Shown here: positions 54,108 through 63,033 of the stretch, piece after piece | How positions within the stretch are numbered: position 1 is the stretch's first letter | Layout of the letters: each line of letters starts with the position of its first letter | Source of the DNA: an uncultured bacterium | GTDB lineage: Bacteria; Myxococcota_A; Polyangia; Polyangiales; Houyiibacteriaceae | Assembly (NCBI GenBank): GCA_938024995.1 | Contig: CALJDU010000003.1 | Coordinates: 1 to 64,000 of the forward strand | DNA length: 64,000 bases | Reading direction: 5' to 3' | Notes under the pieces: model-generated | Database searches by the model: none | The model's input: the letters and a program-made list of their open reading frames with translations, nothing else | What the model was told of the DNA's origin: nothing | Program-made: the position numbers and the translations under genes

Positions 54108-55307
54108 CTAGGGCGTCGCGAACGGGTTGTGAACGTCGTTCGTGTCGTCGTTGGAAATCGGCGTGAGCTCGGGTGCCTCTTCGCCGGCGTACGGATCCGC
54201 AGGCGCGTTGAGGTCGGCGTCTGAAGAGGGCTGGGTCGGCGGTGCTTGTGGCGCGGGCGCGTACGGCGGCGGCGCGACCTGTTGTTGCTGCGGGTACTGC
54301 TGCTGCGGGTACTGCTGCTGCTGCTGCGGGTACTGCTGCTGCGGGTACTGCTGCTGTGGGTACTGCTGCTGCGGGTACTGCTGCTCTGGCGCGTACTGCG
54401 GCTCACGGACGGGCGGCGCGTGACGCGGATCCTCATCGCTTCCCAAGTTCACTCCGATGCCGAACTGCAAGCCGCCCCAGCTGGTCACGCCCAAGATGTC
54501 GTTGCCGCGGAACTGCGAGAAGCCCATCGGGTAGTAGTACTGCGCTTGCATGAAGAAGCCGCCGGGGACACGTGCGGTCACGCCGAGGTACGGAACGACG
54601 CCGAGGCTTCGCGCGTCGAGGGTCGAGCCTTCGCGCTCTTGGTTGTCGAAACCGATGTTCTTGAACGAGTTCTGCACAGAGAGACCACCGAACATCTCGA
54701 CGTAGCGATGCAAGATGACGTTGATGCCGAACGAGAGACGACCGAGCAAGAGGAGGTCGCGTCCCTCTTCGATCTTGTCGTAGTTGGAGGCGTCGATATC
54801 GATGAACTCTTCCGGCTCCGGCGGCGCGGTGCTCCGGCGCTCCCACACCGACCACGGAACGCTCACACCGGTGATCGCGACGCCGAGTCCGAGGCGGACG
54901 CGCGAGGTGTTGAGGAAGTGAAGCGAGAAGCTCGGTCCGACGCCGATGATCGACTCGTCTTCCATCGGCGGAGTGCCCAGCGCCGTTGGCGTGGAGAAGG
55001 TCGAGTGAGAGTAGAGCCCATGAAACCCAAGCGTCGCGATCTCGCTCAGCTTGAAACGCGCTTGGCCGCTGAAGAGCGTGTTGGTCGCGTGGAGCGCGGG
55101 ATCGTTGACCGCCGGGAGGATGTCGGTGTTCGTGTCTGTGTAGGAAACCGAGCCGCTGAGCTCCGCGCGTCCGCGAACCGGGTTCGTGATGGTCTCGCCT
55201 CCGGGAGTGGGCACGACCGCCGCCCGCCGAAACTGGGTTGCCGGGGTGCAGCCGACCGACGCCGCGAAGCTGGCGACAAGGAGACCGAGAAGAAAGCGAT
55301 GGGACAT
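54108..55307 (-). CDS. Outer-membrane-type lipoprotein with PQQQY repeats
   Basis: A 399-residue lipoprotein (signal MSHRFLLGLLVASFAASVGC, Cys20). Residues about 30-290 have alternating strands with aromatic ends (FGINVILHRYVEMFGGLSV, GFFMQAQYYYPMGFSQ), the pattern of an outer-membrane beta-barrel or a barrel-like domain. It is followed by a Pro/Gln/Tyr tail with seven to eight PQQQY units and a final acidic stretch. A lipid anchor on a barrel is odd, so it may instead be a beta-rich periplasmic protein. No homologous function is recognised. It is divergent from speA with about 200 bases between the two starts. Confidence 0.75.
   Translation of the reverse strand: MSHRFLLGLLVASFAASVGCTPATQFRRAAVVPTPGGETITNPVRGRAELSGSVSYTDTNTDILPAVNDPALHATNTLFSGQARFKLSEIATLGFHGLYSHSTFSTPTALGTPPMEDESIIGVGPSFSLHFLNTSRVRLGLGVAITGVSVPWSVWERRSTAPPEPEEFIDIDASNYDKIEEGRDLLLLGRLSFGINVILHRYVEMFGGLSVQNSFKNIGFDNQEREGSTLDARSLGVVPYLGVTARVPGGFFMQAQYYYPMGFSQFRGNDILGVTSWGGLQFGIGVNLGSDEDPRHAPPVREPQYAPEQQYPQQQYPQQQYPQQQYPQQQQQYPQQQYPQQQQVAPPPYAPAPQAPPTQPSSDADLNAPADPYAGEEAPELTPISNDDTNDVHNPFATP
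54281..54395 (-). repeat. Tandem 15-bp coding repeats (PQQQY)
   Basis: About seven units of 15 bases (plus-strand form TGCTGCTGCGGGTAC) with one internal CTG expansion, encoding PQQQY in the lipoprotein above. The unit keeps the reading frame, so slippage would change tail length without a frameshift. Confidence 0.85.
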
Positions 55308-55516
55308 GTCGGGCAGTAAAGCAGCTCTTATGCCAGCCCGGCTGTCCCCCGTTCTCGCGAAAAAACCACGTTCGGCACACCTCGCGCGTTGCGGGTGTGA
55401 CTCGACGTCAACACTTCGCTGAGGCCGGCTGTTCTCAGCTCAGAAAGGAGTGAGAGGACGTTCAGGGGCGCAGCTCACACGCAAATCCGGCGCTACGGAT
55501 CTATCCTCTCGGGACC

Positions 55517-57427
55517 ATGGACGGTGGCCACAAAGACTGGAGCGTCAACAAGAGCGCCCATCTCTACCAAATCGGAGGCTGGGGTGAACCCTACTTCCGG
55601 ATGAACGAGTCGGGGCACGTTGAAGTGCGACCCGACCCTTCGCAAGATCGCGGCATCGACCTGTACGAGCTCGCGCTTCAGCTCAGCGCGCGCGGGCTCG
55701 ACCTCCCGATCCTGATTCGCTTCCCGAATATTCTCGCGCACCGCATCGAGCTCCTGAACCGTTGCTTCGAAAAAGCGATCGAGGACTACGGCTACAAGAA
55801 TCGGTACCGCGGCGTCTTCCCGATCAAGGTCAACCAACAACGCCACCTCGTGGAAGAGATCGTCGCGTCGGGTCAGCCGTTTGGATACGGACTCGAGGCC
55901 GGCAGCAAACCCGAGCTGTTGATCGCGCTCGCGACGATCACGCACGAAGACGGCTTCATCATCTGCAACGGCTACAAGGACCGGACGTACATCGAGACCG
56001 CGCTGGTCGCGCAAGGCTTCGACAACGACGTGGTCATCGTCCTCGAGCGATACGAAGAGCTCGAGCTGGTCTTCGCGGCGGCCGAGCGCTTGAACATTCG
56101 CCCCAAGCTCGGGCTCCGCGCGAAGCTCAGCAGCAAGGGCATGGGGCGCTGGGCGGAGTCCGCTGGGGACCGCGCGAAGTTCGGGCTCACGACGTCCGAG
56201 GTCGTGAAGGTCGTGGACCGTTTGGCCGAGCGCGACATGCTCGACTGCATGCAGCTGCTTCACTTCCACATCGGGAGCCAGGTCAGCAGCATCATCCCGT
56301 GGAAGAACGCGATGCGGGAAGCGGCGCATCTGTACGTGGAGCTGACGCGGATGGGCTGCGCGATGGGCTACCTCGACGTTGGCGGCGGCTTGGCGGTCGA
56401 CTACGACGGAAGCAAGACCGATTTCCGCGCCTCAATGAACTACGGCGTGCAGGAGTACGCCTACGACGTGGTCTCCGGGATCCAAGACGCCTGCGAGAAA
56501 GCGAAGATCCCGCCGCCGGTCATCGTGAGCGAGAGCGGGCGCGCGGTCGCCGCGTATCAGTCCGTCCTGGTGTTCGACGCGGTCGGCGATGACGCGACCG
56601 ACTTCGGGACGCCGCAGCATCCGGGCGAGGACGCCCATCGGGTCCTCCGTGATCTCTACGACACCTACGGCGGGATCAAACCGAAGAACGTGCAGGAGTC
56701 GTGGCACGACGCGGTGCAAGGCTTGGAGGAGTGCCGGAGCCTCTTCAAGTTCGGCTACCTCGGCTTACGTGAACTCGCGCAGGCGGAGCGGCTCTTCTGG
56801 TCCTGCACACGCAAGATCCGACGCAAGATGACCGGTCTCGCGCAGGTGCCGGAGGAGCTACAGAACCTCGATGAAGTTCTCGGCACGATCTACTACTGCA
56901 ACTTCTCTCTCTTCCAGAGCGCGCCCGATATCTGGGCGATGGATCAGCTCTTCCCGATCACGCCGATTCATCGGCTCGATGAGCGACCCACGGTGAAGGC
57001 GCGCTTGGCGGATCTCACGTGCGACAGCGACGGAATCATCGATCACTTCATCGATGTCGACGAGGTGCAGCACGCGCTCGACGTGCACCCCGTGCGCGAC
57101 GGCGAGCGCTACCTCTTGGGCATGTTCCTGACCGGCGCCTACCAAGAGATCTTGGGCGACCTACACAACCTCTTCGGCGACACCAACGCGGTTCATGTGC
57201 GGCTCGAGGAGTACGGCTACAGCGTCGCGAACGTCATCAAAGGCGACTCGATCGACGAGGTGCTGCGCTACTTGCAGTACGATCCCGACGAGATGGTCGA
57301 GCAGGTACGCAAGCAAGCCGAGCACGCGCTCAACGCCGGGCGGATGACGCTGGGGCAGCTGCGCGCGTTCATGCGGCACTACGAAGAGAGCTTGCGCGGG
57401 TACACGTACCTGCAGGTCGACGACTGA
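55517..57427 (+). CDS. speA: Biosynthetic arginine decarboxylase
   Basis: A 636-residue SpeA-type enzyme, the usual length. The PLP Lys is in GVFPIKVNQQRHLVEEI, GYGLEAGSKPELL follows, LHFHIGSQVSSI is the phosphate and substrate loop, and YLDVGGGLAVDYDGSK and SESGRAVAAYQS are typical C-terminal segments. It makes agmatine and CO2 from arginine, the first step of the putrescine route. No agmatinase or agmatine deiminase gene is next to it. Flanked by divergent genes, so it is probably transcribed alone. Confidence 0.95.
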   Translation: MDGGHKDWSVNKSAHLYQIGGWGEPYFRMNESGHVEVRPDPSQDRGIDLYELALQLSARGLDLPILIRFPNILAHRIELLNRCFEKAIEDYGYKNRYRGVFPIKVNQQRHLVEEIVASGQPFGYGLEAGSKPELLIALATITHEDGFIICNGYKDRTYIETALVAQGFDNDVVIVLERYEELELVFAAAERLNIRPKLGLRAKLSSKGMGRWAESAGDRAKFGLTTSEVVKVVDRLAERDMLDCMQLLHFHIGSQVSSIIPWKNAMREAAHLYVELTRMGCAMGYLDVGGGLAVDYDGSKTDFRASMNYGVQEYAYDVVSGIQDACEKAKIPPPVIVSESGRAVAAYQSVLVFDAVGDDATDFGTPQHPGEDAHRVLRDLYDTYGGIKPKNVQESWHDAVQGLEECRSLFKFGYLGLRELAQAERLFWSCTRKIRRKMTGLAQVPEELQNLDEVLGTIYYCNFSLFQSAPDIWAMDQLFPITPIHRLDERPTVKARLADLTCDSDGIIDHFIDVDEVQHALDVHPVRDGERYLLGMFLTGAYQEILGDLHNLFGDTNAVHVRLEEYGYSVANVIKGDSIDEVLRYLQYDPDEMVEQVRKQAEHALNAGRMTLGQLRAFMRHYEESLRGYTYLQVDD

Positions 57428-57464
57428 AGCGTCCCGCTCTTCTTTATACGTAGGCGTGTGATGC

Positions 57465-58100
57465 TCAGTCGTGTTCCCAGCGAAGCGCGCAGACCTCGCC
57501 GCCTTGGACATAGGTCGGCGCATCAAGAGAGACCTGAACGAAACCCTCGGGTCCTTGCAGGACGACGGTCCTAGCGTCGGGCACGGCTACGCTTGTATAC
57601 GTTCCAACGAGCTCGCACCATCGACTGTTTGGCGCTCGAAGCGCCTGATCGCTGACGTGAAGGTCGACGGCGGTGAACGGCTCGCCAACATCGATGATTA
57701 GCGCGAGTTCTTCTTTCCGGATGTACGCAAAGACGCCGCCGATGTGCAGCGCGACGTCAGTGAGATCGAGGTGCTCGTCGTGCCGCCGTTCGTCCATGTC
57801 GAGCGCGACGCGACGCCATCTTTGATCTGCGTACGCGAGGACCTGCACGCCCATCCTCCGCGTTCCGTACGAGCCGTACTCGCTGTAGGGCTGACTCGAT
57901 TCAAAACCGAGCGCGAGGAGCTCGGTGTCTTCAAGACCAAACCCGCTGTCGTGCGCCCCGTAGGTTCGCACGTCGAGAAATTTGGCGAAGGTCCAGCGCT
58001 CGAAGAAGTCGATCGGGCAGAGCATGGGATCGAGGTCGTCGCGTACCTCAAGCCGACCGCTAGGCGAGATCACGTGAAGGGGCGGCGTCGAGCTCGTCAT
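57465..58100 (-). CDS. Hypothetical protein
   Basis: A 211-residue soluble protein, beta-rich, with no signal peptide. Clear segments are LGFESSQPYSEYGSYGTRRMGVQ and AFAYIRKEEL-type strands near residue 130. It starts inside the stop of the next minus-strand gene (ATGA overlap), so it is coupled to the small membrane protein upstream. No family recognised. It converges with speA with 37 bases between stops. Confidence 0.7.
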   Translation of the reverse strand: MTSSTPPLHVISPSGRLEVRDDLDPMLCPIDFFERWTFAKFLDVRTYGAHDSGFGLEDTELLALGFESSQPYSEYGSYGTRRMGVQVLAYADQRWRRVALDMDERRHDEHLDLTDVALHIGGVFAYIRKEELALIIDVGEPFTAVDLHVSDQALRAPNSRWCELVGTYTSVAVPDARTVVLQGPEGFVQVSLDAPTYVQGGEVCALRWEHD

Positions 58101-58579
58101 GGTGAAGCGAGTGTCGCGTGCTCTTCGAGCGCGGTCGTGACCTGCTCCCGCGTGTCCCGGAGGTCCAGCGCGATGACGTCTTCTGCTCCTGCCTCGTCGG
58201 TGAAGCGGAGGAGGAGAAGCCCGTCTCCTCCATAGCGCACACCAGGATAAACAAACGTGTGGCTCATCTCGTACCCCAAGACGCGGGTGAGCGGAATCTC
58301 GAGGTCGACATCAACGCCGGCGCTGGGCTGGGCGGAGACGACGCGAACGCGGTCTTGGGTGAGCGCGACGATGACGCTGTACTCATGGGCCTGCAGCGCG
58401 CCCCTCGACGCCAGGCCGTAGTACACCGCGCGCAGGTCCATCGCGATCAGCGAATCGCCGTAGGTCTCGCGAAGCTCGACCCCGAGCTCTTGCGTGCGCC
58501 TCTTGTGCTTGCGCAGCGCGACGTAGAAGAGCACCGCGAAGAGGATCGCGACGACAGAGAAGACCCTTATTCCGGTCAT
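58097..58579 (-). CDS. Membrane-anchored protein with PH-like domain (hypothetical)
   Basis: A 160-residue protein with one N-terminal membrane helix (FSVVAILFAVLFYVAL, then KHKRR on the inside) and a cytoplasmic beta-rich domain with SVIVALTQDRVRVV and VRYGGDGLLLLRFTDEAG, which fits a PH-like fold. The start at 58579 (MTGIRVF) is chosen; a longer upstream frame is Arg-rich and unlikely. Its stop overlaps the start of the preceding minus-strand gene, so the two are a small operon. Function unknown. Confidence 0.65.
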   Translation of the reverse strand: MTGIRVFSVVAILFAVLFYVALRKHKRRTQELGVELRETYGDSLIAMDLRAVYYGLASRGALQAHEYSVIVALTQDRVRVVSAQPSAGVDVDLEIPLTRVLGYEMSHTFVYPGVRYGGDGLLLLRFTDEAGAEDVIALDLRDTREQVTTALEEHATLASP

Positions 58580-58795
58580 GACGTTTCCACTCGCGAGCAG
58601 CACCGACGGACGTTGACACAGAAACGAAGGAGACGAGCAGCAACCGCTTCGACTCACACGAGCCGACTTGTGTCGAAGCACTGTTTCGAGCTTCTGTCTG
58701 AGAGGCCAGCGCACATCACGGGGGGAAGCCGATAACCAAGAACCTCCACCCGTAGGGGCAATGGACACGCAGCGTGGCGGTCGTACCTTGAGAAG

Positions 58796-59368
58796 GTGAG
58801 CACAACGTCTCTTAATGGACAGGTACTCGCCTTCTTTCCTCAGCTCGTGATCAAGGAAGCACGGCGACGCGAGCTTCCCTTTGATGACAACAGCGCGGTC
58901 GCGGACATCATGACGCGGCTGCCGATCGCGCGCGTTCCGCTGGCGGTCCACGCCGAGGTCGTGACCGCGGTCGGCGCGTTGCCCAAGGAGGAACGGGTCG
59001 CGTTTTGGCAGTCGGTCTTCCGCCAATCACTTGAGCAGCCGACCGTGGCCATGCTGGCGAAGAACATCTCGGCGCGCGCCGAAGGCGAGCGTACGCTGAA
59101 GCTCGCGATCCGAGCGACCTGTCACCTGTACCGGCTGATCCACCGGGGCTTCACCAAGTGCTCTGTCGAGCAGGTCGACCCCGCCACGCTTCGCTTCCGC
59201 GTGGACGAGTTTCCATCCCACACCCTTTCGCTGGAGCACTTTTGTGAAGGGCTGGTGTTGATGTTCCAGGAGGTCGCGTCGCTGTGTCATGGGAAGCTCG
59301 ACATCACGGTGCATCACGGACCGTGCGGAACGTCCGCGTGGCTCGATATGGTCGTCGCACCAGACTAA
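58796..59368 (+). CDS. Hypothetical protein, DUF2378-like
   Basis: A 190-residue soluble protein starting at GTG after a GAGAAG site. It is helical with VPLAVHAEVVTAVGAL and LAIRATCHLYRLIHRGF and ends in a Cys/His-containing strand (LDITVHHGPCGTSAWLDMVV). The general size and the helix-strand order resemble the roughly 180-residue DUF2378 myxobacterial family, but this is a pattern match only. Located 24 bases before a GMC oxidoreductase gene on the same strand. Confidence 0.6.
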   Translation: MSTTSLNGQVLAFFPQLVIKEARRRELPFDDNSAVADIMTRLPIARVPLAVHAEVVTAVGALPKEERVAFWQSVFRQSLEQPTVAMLAKNISARAEGERTLKLAIRATCHLYRLIHRGFTKCSVEQVDPATLRFRVDEFPSHTLSLEHFCEGLVLMFQEVASLCHGKLDITVHHGPCGTSAWLDMVVAPD

Positions 59369-59392
59369 TTCCTGGCTCCTTGTCGTGCTTCG

Positions 59393-61012
59393 ATGCTGGC
59401 CCTCCTTCGCGCGCGCCACTACGCTCCTCTCGTGCACGACTACGACTTCATCATCGTTGGTTCTGGTTTCGGTGGGAGCGTCTCCGCTCATCGTTTGACC
59501 GAGAAGGGCTACACGGTCGCGGTCATCGAGCAGGGCAAACGCTTTCGCACCGAAGACATGGCGAAGACGACCTGGGACCTGCGCAACTACCTCTGGATGC
59601 CCAAGCTCGGGATGTACGGGATCATGGGCATCACGACGCTCAAGGACGTGGTGATCTTTCACGGCGCGGGCGTCGGCGGCGGCTCGCTGGTCTACGCCAA
59701 CACTCACCTCGAGCCGCTCGATAGTTTTTACACGGACCCGAAGTGGACCGATCTGAACGACGACTGGAAGGGCGAGCTCGCGCCCTACTACGACGAGGCC
59801 AAGCGAATGCTTGGGTCGGTCGAGTCGCCGATCTTGACCAAGACCGACAAGGCGTTGCTCAAGGTCCTCGAACAGGACGGGCAGGGCGACACGTTCAAGA
59901 AGCACACGGTCGGCGTCTACTTCGGTGAGCCGGGCAAGAAGGTCGACGATCCATATTTCGATGGCGAGGGACCCGAACGCGTAGGCTGTACCAAGTGCGG
60001 CTCGTGCATGGTCGGCTGCCGGGTCGGCGCCAAGAACACCCTCGACAAGAACTACCTCTACTTCGCGGAGAAGCGCGGCGCGGAAGTGATCCCAGAGCGC
60101 CGCGTCATCGACATCAAACCGATCGGCGCTGCGGACGGATCGGAGGGCTATCGCGTGACCACCGAACGCGCGACCGGAATGCTTCGGCGTCGCAAGACGT
60201 TCACGGCCAAGAACGTGGTGCTCAGCGCCGGCGTGATTGGAACGGTCAAGCTGCTCAGTCAATGCAAGCAAAGCGGTTCGCTCGGGAGGCTCAGCAAAGC
60301 GCTCGGGACTTTTGTACGGACGAACTCGGAGTCGATCCAAGGCGTGCAGGTACGCAACGAAGACGTCGGTAAGGGCATCGCGATTACCTCGGGCGGCTTC
60401 ACAAAAGACGGCACCCACATCGAGCTCTTTCGTTATGGCGGGAACGCGGACTCGATGGGCTTCCTGACGACGGTCCACACCAAGGGCGGGAGCCTGCCGC
60501 GACAGATGTACTTCCTCGCCGCGATGCTGCGCCACCCCGTGAAGACGGCGCGCAACTTGGTCCCGATCGGTTGGTCGAAGAGCCTCGCCGGCGTCCTCGC
60601 GATGCGGGCGACGGACACCTCGATGCAGCTGCACTACAAGCGGCGCTGGTATTGGCCGTTCAGCAAGGCGCTGACCAGCGATTGGGGCGACCGTGAGCCG
60701 CCGCCCACGTACATGCCCGATGTGCACGACGTGACCGAGCGTTTGGCAGAAGAGCTCGGCGGGGAGCCGGGGTCGGTGTTGCCGGAGGTCTTGCTCGATA
60801 CGACCACGACCGCGCACATCCTCGGCGGTTGTCCGATGGGCAAGGACGCGAGCGACGGCGTCATCGACGAGAAGAACCGCGTCTTTGGGTACGATGGGCT
60901 CTACGTCGTGGACGGCTCGATGATCTCCGCCAACCTTGGCGTGAACCCTTCGCTCACGATCACCGCGATGGCGGAACGCGCGATGGACCACGTGCCGGTC
61001 GCCGGTCGATGA
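59393..61012 (+). CDS. GMC-family FAD-dependent oxidoreductase
   Basis: A 539-residue GMC oxidoreductase (cholesterol-oxidase-like subclass). The FAD-binding motif is DFIIVGSGFGGSVSAHRL; FHGAGVGGGSLVYANT and the C-terminal DGSMISANLGVNPSLTITAM are typical. CTKCGSCMVGC (CxxCxxCxxxC) near residue 200 is a Cys cluster known from this subclass and may bind Fe-S. The real start may be the GTG at 59432 (M-HDYDF), 13 codons later. It overlaps the CPBP protease gene by ATGA. Substrate unknown; a sterol or alcohol is inferred from the subclass. Confidence 0.88.
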   Translation: MLALLRARHYAPLVHDYDFIIVGSGFGGSVSAHRLTEKGYTVAVIEQGKRFRTEDMAKTTWDLRNYLWMPKLGMYGIMGITTLKDVVIFHGAGVGGGSLVYANTHLEPLDSFYTDPKWTDLNDDWKGELAPYYDEAKRMLGSVESPILTKTDKALLKVLEQDGQGDTFKKHTVGVYFGEPGKKVDDPYFDGEGPERVGCTKCGSCMVGCRVGAKNTLDKNYLYFAEKRGAEVIPERRVIDIKPIGAADGSEGYRVTTERATGMLRRRKTFTAKNVVLSAGVIGTVKLLSQCKQSGSLGRLSKALGTFVRTNSESIQGVQVRNEDVGKGIAITSGGFTKDGTHIELFRYGGNADSMGFLTTVHTKGGSLPRQMYFLAAMLRHPVKTARNLVPIGWSKSLAGVLAMRATDTSMQLHYKRRWYWPFSKALTSDWGDREPPPTYMPDVHDVTERLAEELGGEPGSVLPEVLLDTTTTAHILGGCPMGKDASDGVIDEKNRVFGYDGLYVVDGSMISANLGVNPSLTITAMAERAMDHVPVAGR

Positions 61013-62106
61013 GCGAAGTCGAAGACGGATCGCCTGACGTCGCGGAAGCACCAAGCGACAACATCGCGGCCGAGTCCGCAGCGCTCGTTAACCCGGCGAG
61101 CGAAGAGGCGGTGACCTATTGCGACCTTCACCCGCAAGCCGTCGCGATCACGCAGTGTCAGCGCTGCGGCGAGAACGTTTGCATCTCGTGTTTCCGACCC
61201 GCGATCGGGATTTGCCAGGTCTGCGCCGCCGCGCCCAAGGGGCTCTCTCGCAAGCTCTCTGTCTTGCAGATGTTCACCGGTGCGTGCGCGGGAGCGTTCT
61301 TCGCGATCCTCGTGACCGGCGGCGTGACAACGGTCGCCGCGGTGCTCTACGCAAAATCACAAGGCATCCCCACCGCGGAGATGCTGACCGTCGTCACCAG
61401 CTTGCCGCTCGTCATCTTGAGCGTCGTGCTCACCGCGGGCTCGCTCATCGGCGCGTCGCTGCTGACGCCCAAGCTCGCGAAGGTGTCGATCAAAGACGCG
61501 CTGGGTTTCCGGAGCGCGCCGCTCATCTGTTTCATCGTCGCGCCGATCGGGATCTTGGCGCTCGGGCCGACATCCGATCTCTTGGTCCGCGGGATGAAAC
61601 ACTTGCTGCCGAACTTCACGTTCGGTGCGCTCGATTCGCTCACGAGCATCGCGACCGAGAACTCGCCCTTCCTCTTGTGGCCGTTCATCGCGCTGGCGCC
61701 TGGCTTTGGTGAAGAGATCTTTTTCCGCGGGTTGATACAGCGCGCGTTCGGTGCCGGGATCTTGGCGGTGACGGTCTCAGCGCTCACGTTCTCGTTCTTC
61801 CACATGGATCCGCACCATGTCGCCGGCGTCATCCCGCTTGGGTTTTACTTGGCGTTCCTGGCCGCGCGGACCGGCTCGCTCTGGGTCCCGGTCGTCGCGC
61901 ACACCCTCAACAACACCGCCGCGCTCATCGGTTCGCAGTTCGTCGACCTTGAGGTGGGAATCGAAGCGGATCCGCCGCTCTGGTGGGCCCCAGTCGGCTG
62001 GGCGATCGCCGCGGTCGTGATCGTCGTGATCTGGAAGGCGACGACCGACCGCGACAAGTACGGCCACCTTCGGCCCGAGCCCGAAGAGGCCATCACCGCG
62101 TTTTGA
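61009..62106 (+). CDS. CPBP-family intramembrane protease with N-terminal zinc finger
   Basis: A 365-residue membrane protein. Residues about 37-75 (YCDLHPQAVAITQCQRCGENVCISC and CQVCAAA, given here as separate segments) form a B-box-like zinc finger before the membrane part. Six to eight hydrophobic helices follow, with the CPBP motifs GEEIFFRGLIQR (EExxxR), FSFFHMDPHH and AHTLNNTAALIG. The family includes CAAX-type prenyl proteases and bacteriocin self-immunity proteins. The zinc finger may bind a substrate or regulator. It starts four bases inside the GMC oxidoreductase gene, so the two are coupled. Confidence 0.88.
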   Translation: MSEVEDGSPDVAEAPSDNIAAESAALVNPASEEAVTYCDLHPQAVAITQCQRCGENVCISCFRPAIGICQVCAAAPKGLSRKLSVLQMFTGACAGAFFAILVTGGVTTVAAVLYAKSQGIPTAEMLTVVTSLPLVILSVVLTAGSLIGASLLTPKLAKVSIKDALGFRSAPLICFIVAPIGILALGPTSDLLVRGMKHLLPNFTFGALDSLTSIATENSPFLLWPFIALAPGFGEEIFFRGLIQRAFGAGILAVTVSALTFSFFHMDPHHVAGVIPLGFYLAFLAARTGSLWVPVVAHTLNNTAALIGSQFVDLEVGIEADPPLWWAPVGWAIAAVVIVVIWKATTDRDKYGHLRPEPEEAITAF

Positions 62107-62112
62107 TCTGAA

Positions 62113-62161
62113 CTAGAGCGTGATTCGAGAGAGGTGGGCGTGATCCGGTGTCACGCTCTAG
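62113..62161. repeat. Long-range inverted repeat between convergent genes
   Basis: CTAGAGCGTGA at 62113-62123 is perfectly matched by TCACGCTCTAG at 62151-62161, with a 27-base loop that also contains GTGATCC. It lies between the CPBP protease stop and the stop of the next minus-strand gene. It could be a terminator without a U tract or an extragenic palindrome repeated in the genome. Confidence 0.6.
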
Positions 62162-62706
62162 CTCGAGACGCAGCCCACGAGCGCGCTGGCGCCGAGTCCG
62201 CCGACGAAGGTGGTCATCAGGATCCCCGCGAGAGAACCCACACCCGCGACATGTTGCGCACGCTCCGTGTGACGGTTTCGCGGCATTCGCGTGAGGCGAA
62301 CGATCCCGTAGATGAGAAGCCCGAGTCCCACTGCGCTCAGCGCCACGCCTGTGGCCAGCAACCCGTTGAGGTTCTGAAACTCCGGCTCGTGGCACGTCGC
62401 GGTTCCCATCGTGAGAGCGATCAGTCCCGGAACCAGAAGATCGATGCCGAGCGCCGCGGTTCCGCGCGCCCGTCGACGGGGAAGCCGAAACGGATCCACA
62501 CCTTCCAAAGCGGGCGTGGTGATCGCGGACTCGCTCGCCATATGGAGGACCAGGTCAGGCGCGAGACGCGGGGCAAACGACGCGTCGGTCGTGGGCAGCA
62601 GCTCTTGCGCGCGCGCGTTCGAGAGAGGCGCGCTCAAGATCCCGAGAGAAAGGAGCGTCGCGATCAGCCGCGCCAACCCGAGACCGGTGGATTGAGAAAT
62701 TCGCAT
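62158..62706 (-). CDS. Small exported membrane protein (hypothetical)
   Basis: A 182-residue protein with a signal peptide (MRISQSTGLGLARLIATLLSL, ending NARA before QELL) and two or three later hydrophobic segments (LLATGVALSAVGLGLLIYGIV and VAGVGSLAGILMTTFVGG), so an inner-membrane or envelope protein. GAGG lies before the ATG at 62706; a longer frame upstream is Arg-rich and unlikely. A 23-bp palindrome lies 19 bases upstream, so its expression is probably regulated. No family recognised. Confidence 0.65.
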   Translation of the reverse strand: MRISQSTGLGLARLIATLLSLGILSAPLSNARAQELLPTTDASFAPRLAPDLVLHMASESAITTPALEGVDPFRLPRRRARGTAALGIDLLVPGLIALTMGTATCHEPEFQNLNGLLATGVALSAVGLGLLIYGIVRLTRMPRNRHTERAQHVAGVGSLAGILMTTFVGGLGASALVGCVSS

Positions 62707-63033
62707 CGAAACCTCTGTGTTCTGAAATGTATACGATGTACACATTTGTGTTGGAGACAATGGGTATCCGACGCCTGAGCGTGAGTCAAGACGAGCGGCT
62801 AGATCGCTCACGACTTGAACTGATTGATGATCGTGGTCTGAGGGCGTCGAGGTCGGTGCCGGCAAGTCGGACATGTAGAGCATATTCTCTGTTCCGCGCC
62901 GCCGGCGCTGACGCCGCTCGGTCTTCGCTTCGCTCCGGACCTCGCGCCTTCGCGTCTGCTCGGAACCAATATTCAAGACGCGACGGTGTCGAGATCGGCG
63001 TCCTCAGGCCGCGAGGGCGATCAGGTCGTGAGT
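62707..63033. other. Upstream region with operator, no gene
   Basis: About 330 bases between two minus-strand genes. The part next to the small membrane protein holds the 23-bp palindrome. Open frames on both strands here are Arg/Ser-rich with no starts of note, so I see no gene. The half close to 63034 is the downstream end of the glycosyltransferase gene and holds no obvious terminator. Confidence 0.55.
62725..62747. promoter_or_regulatory. 23-bp near-perfect palindrome, candidate TetR-type operator
   Basis: Arms AAATGT and ACATTT with inner TAC and GTA on a 3-base centre. Nine of eleven base pairs match around the axis. It starts 19 bases upstream of the ATG of the small membrane protein gene, in the position of a repressor site. 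The AT content stands out from the surrounding GC-rich DNA. Confidence 0.6.

Noticed and set aside
59027..61054. A 675-codon antisense frame over the GMC oxidoreductase
   Set aside because: Arg/Val/Leu/His-rich, no known motif, opposite to a clear FAD enzyme.
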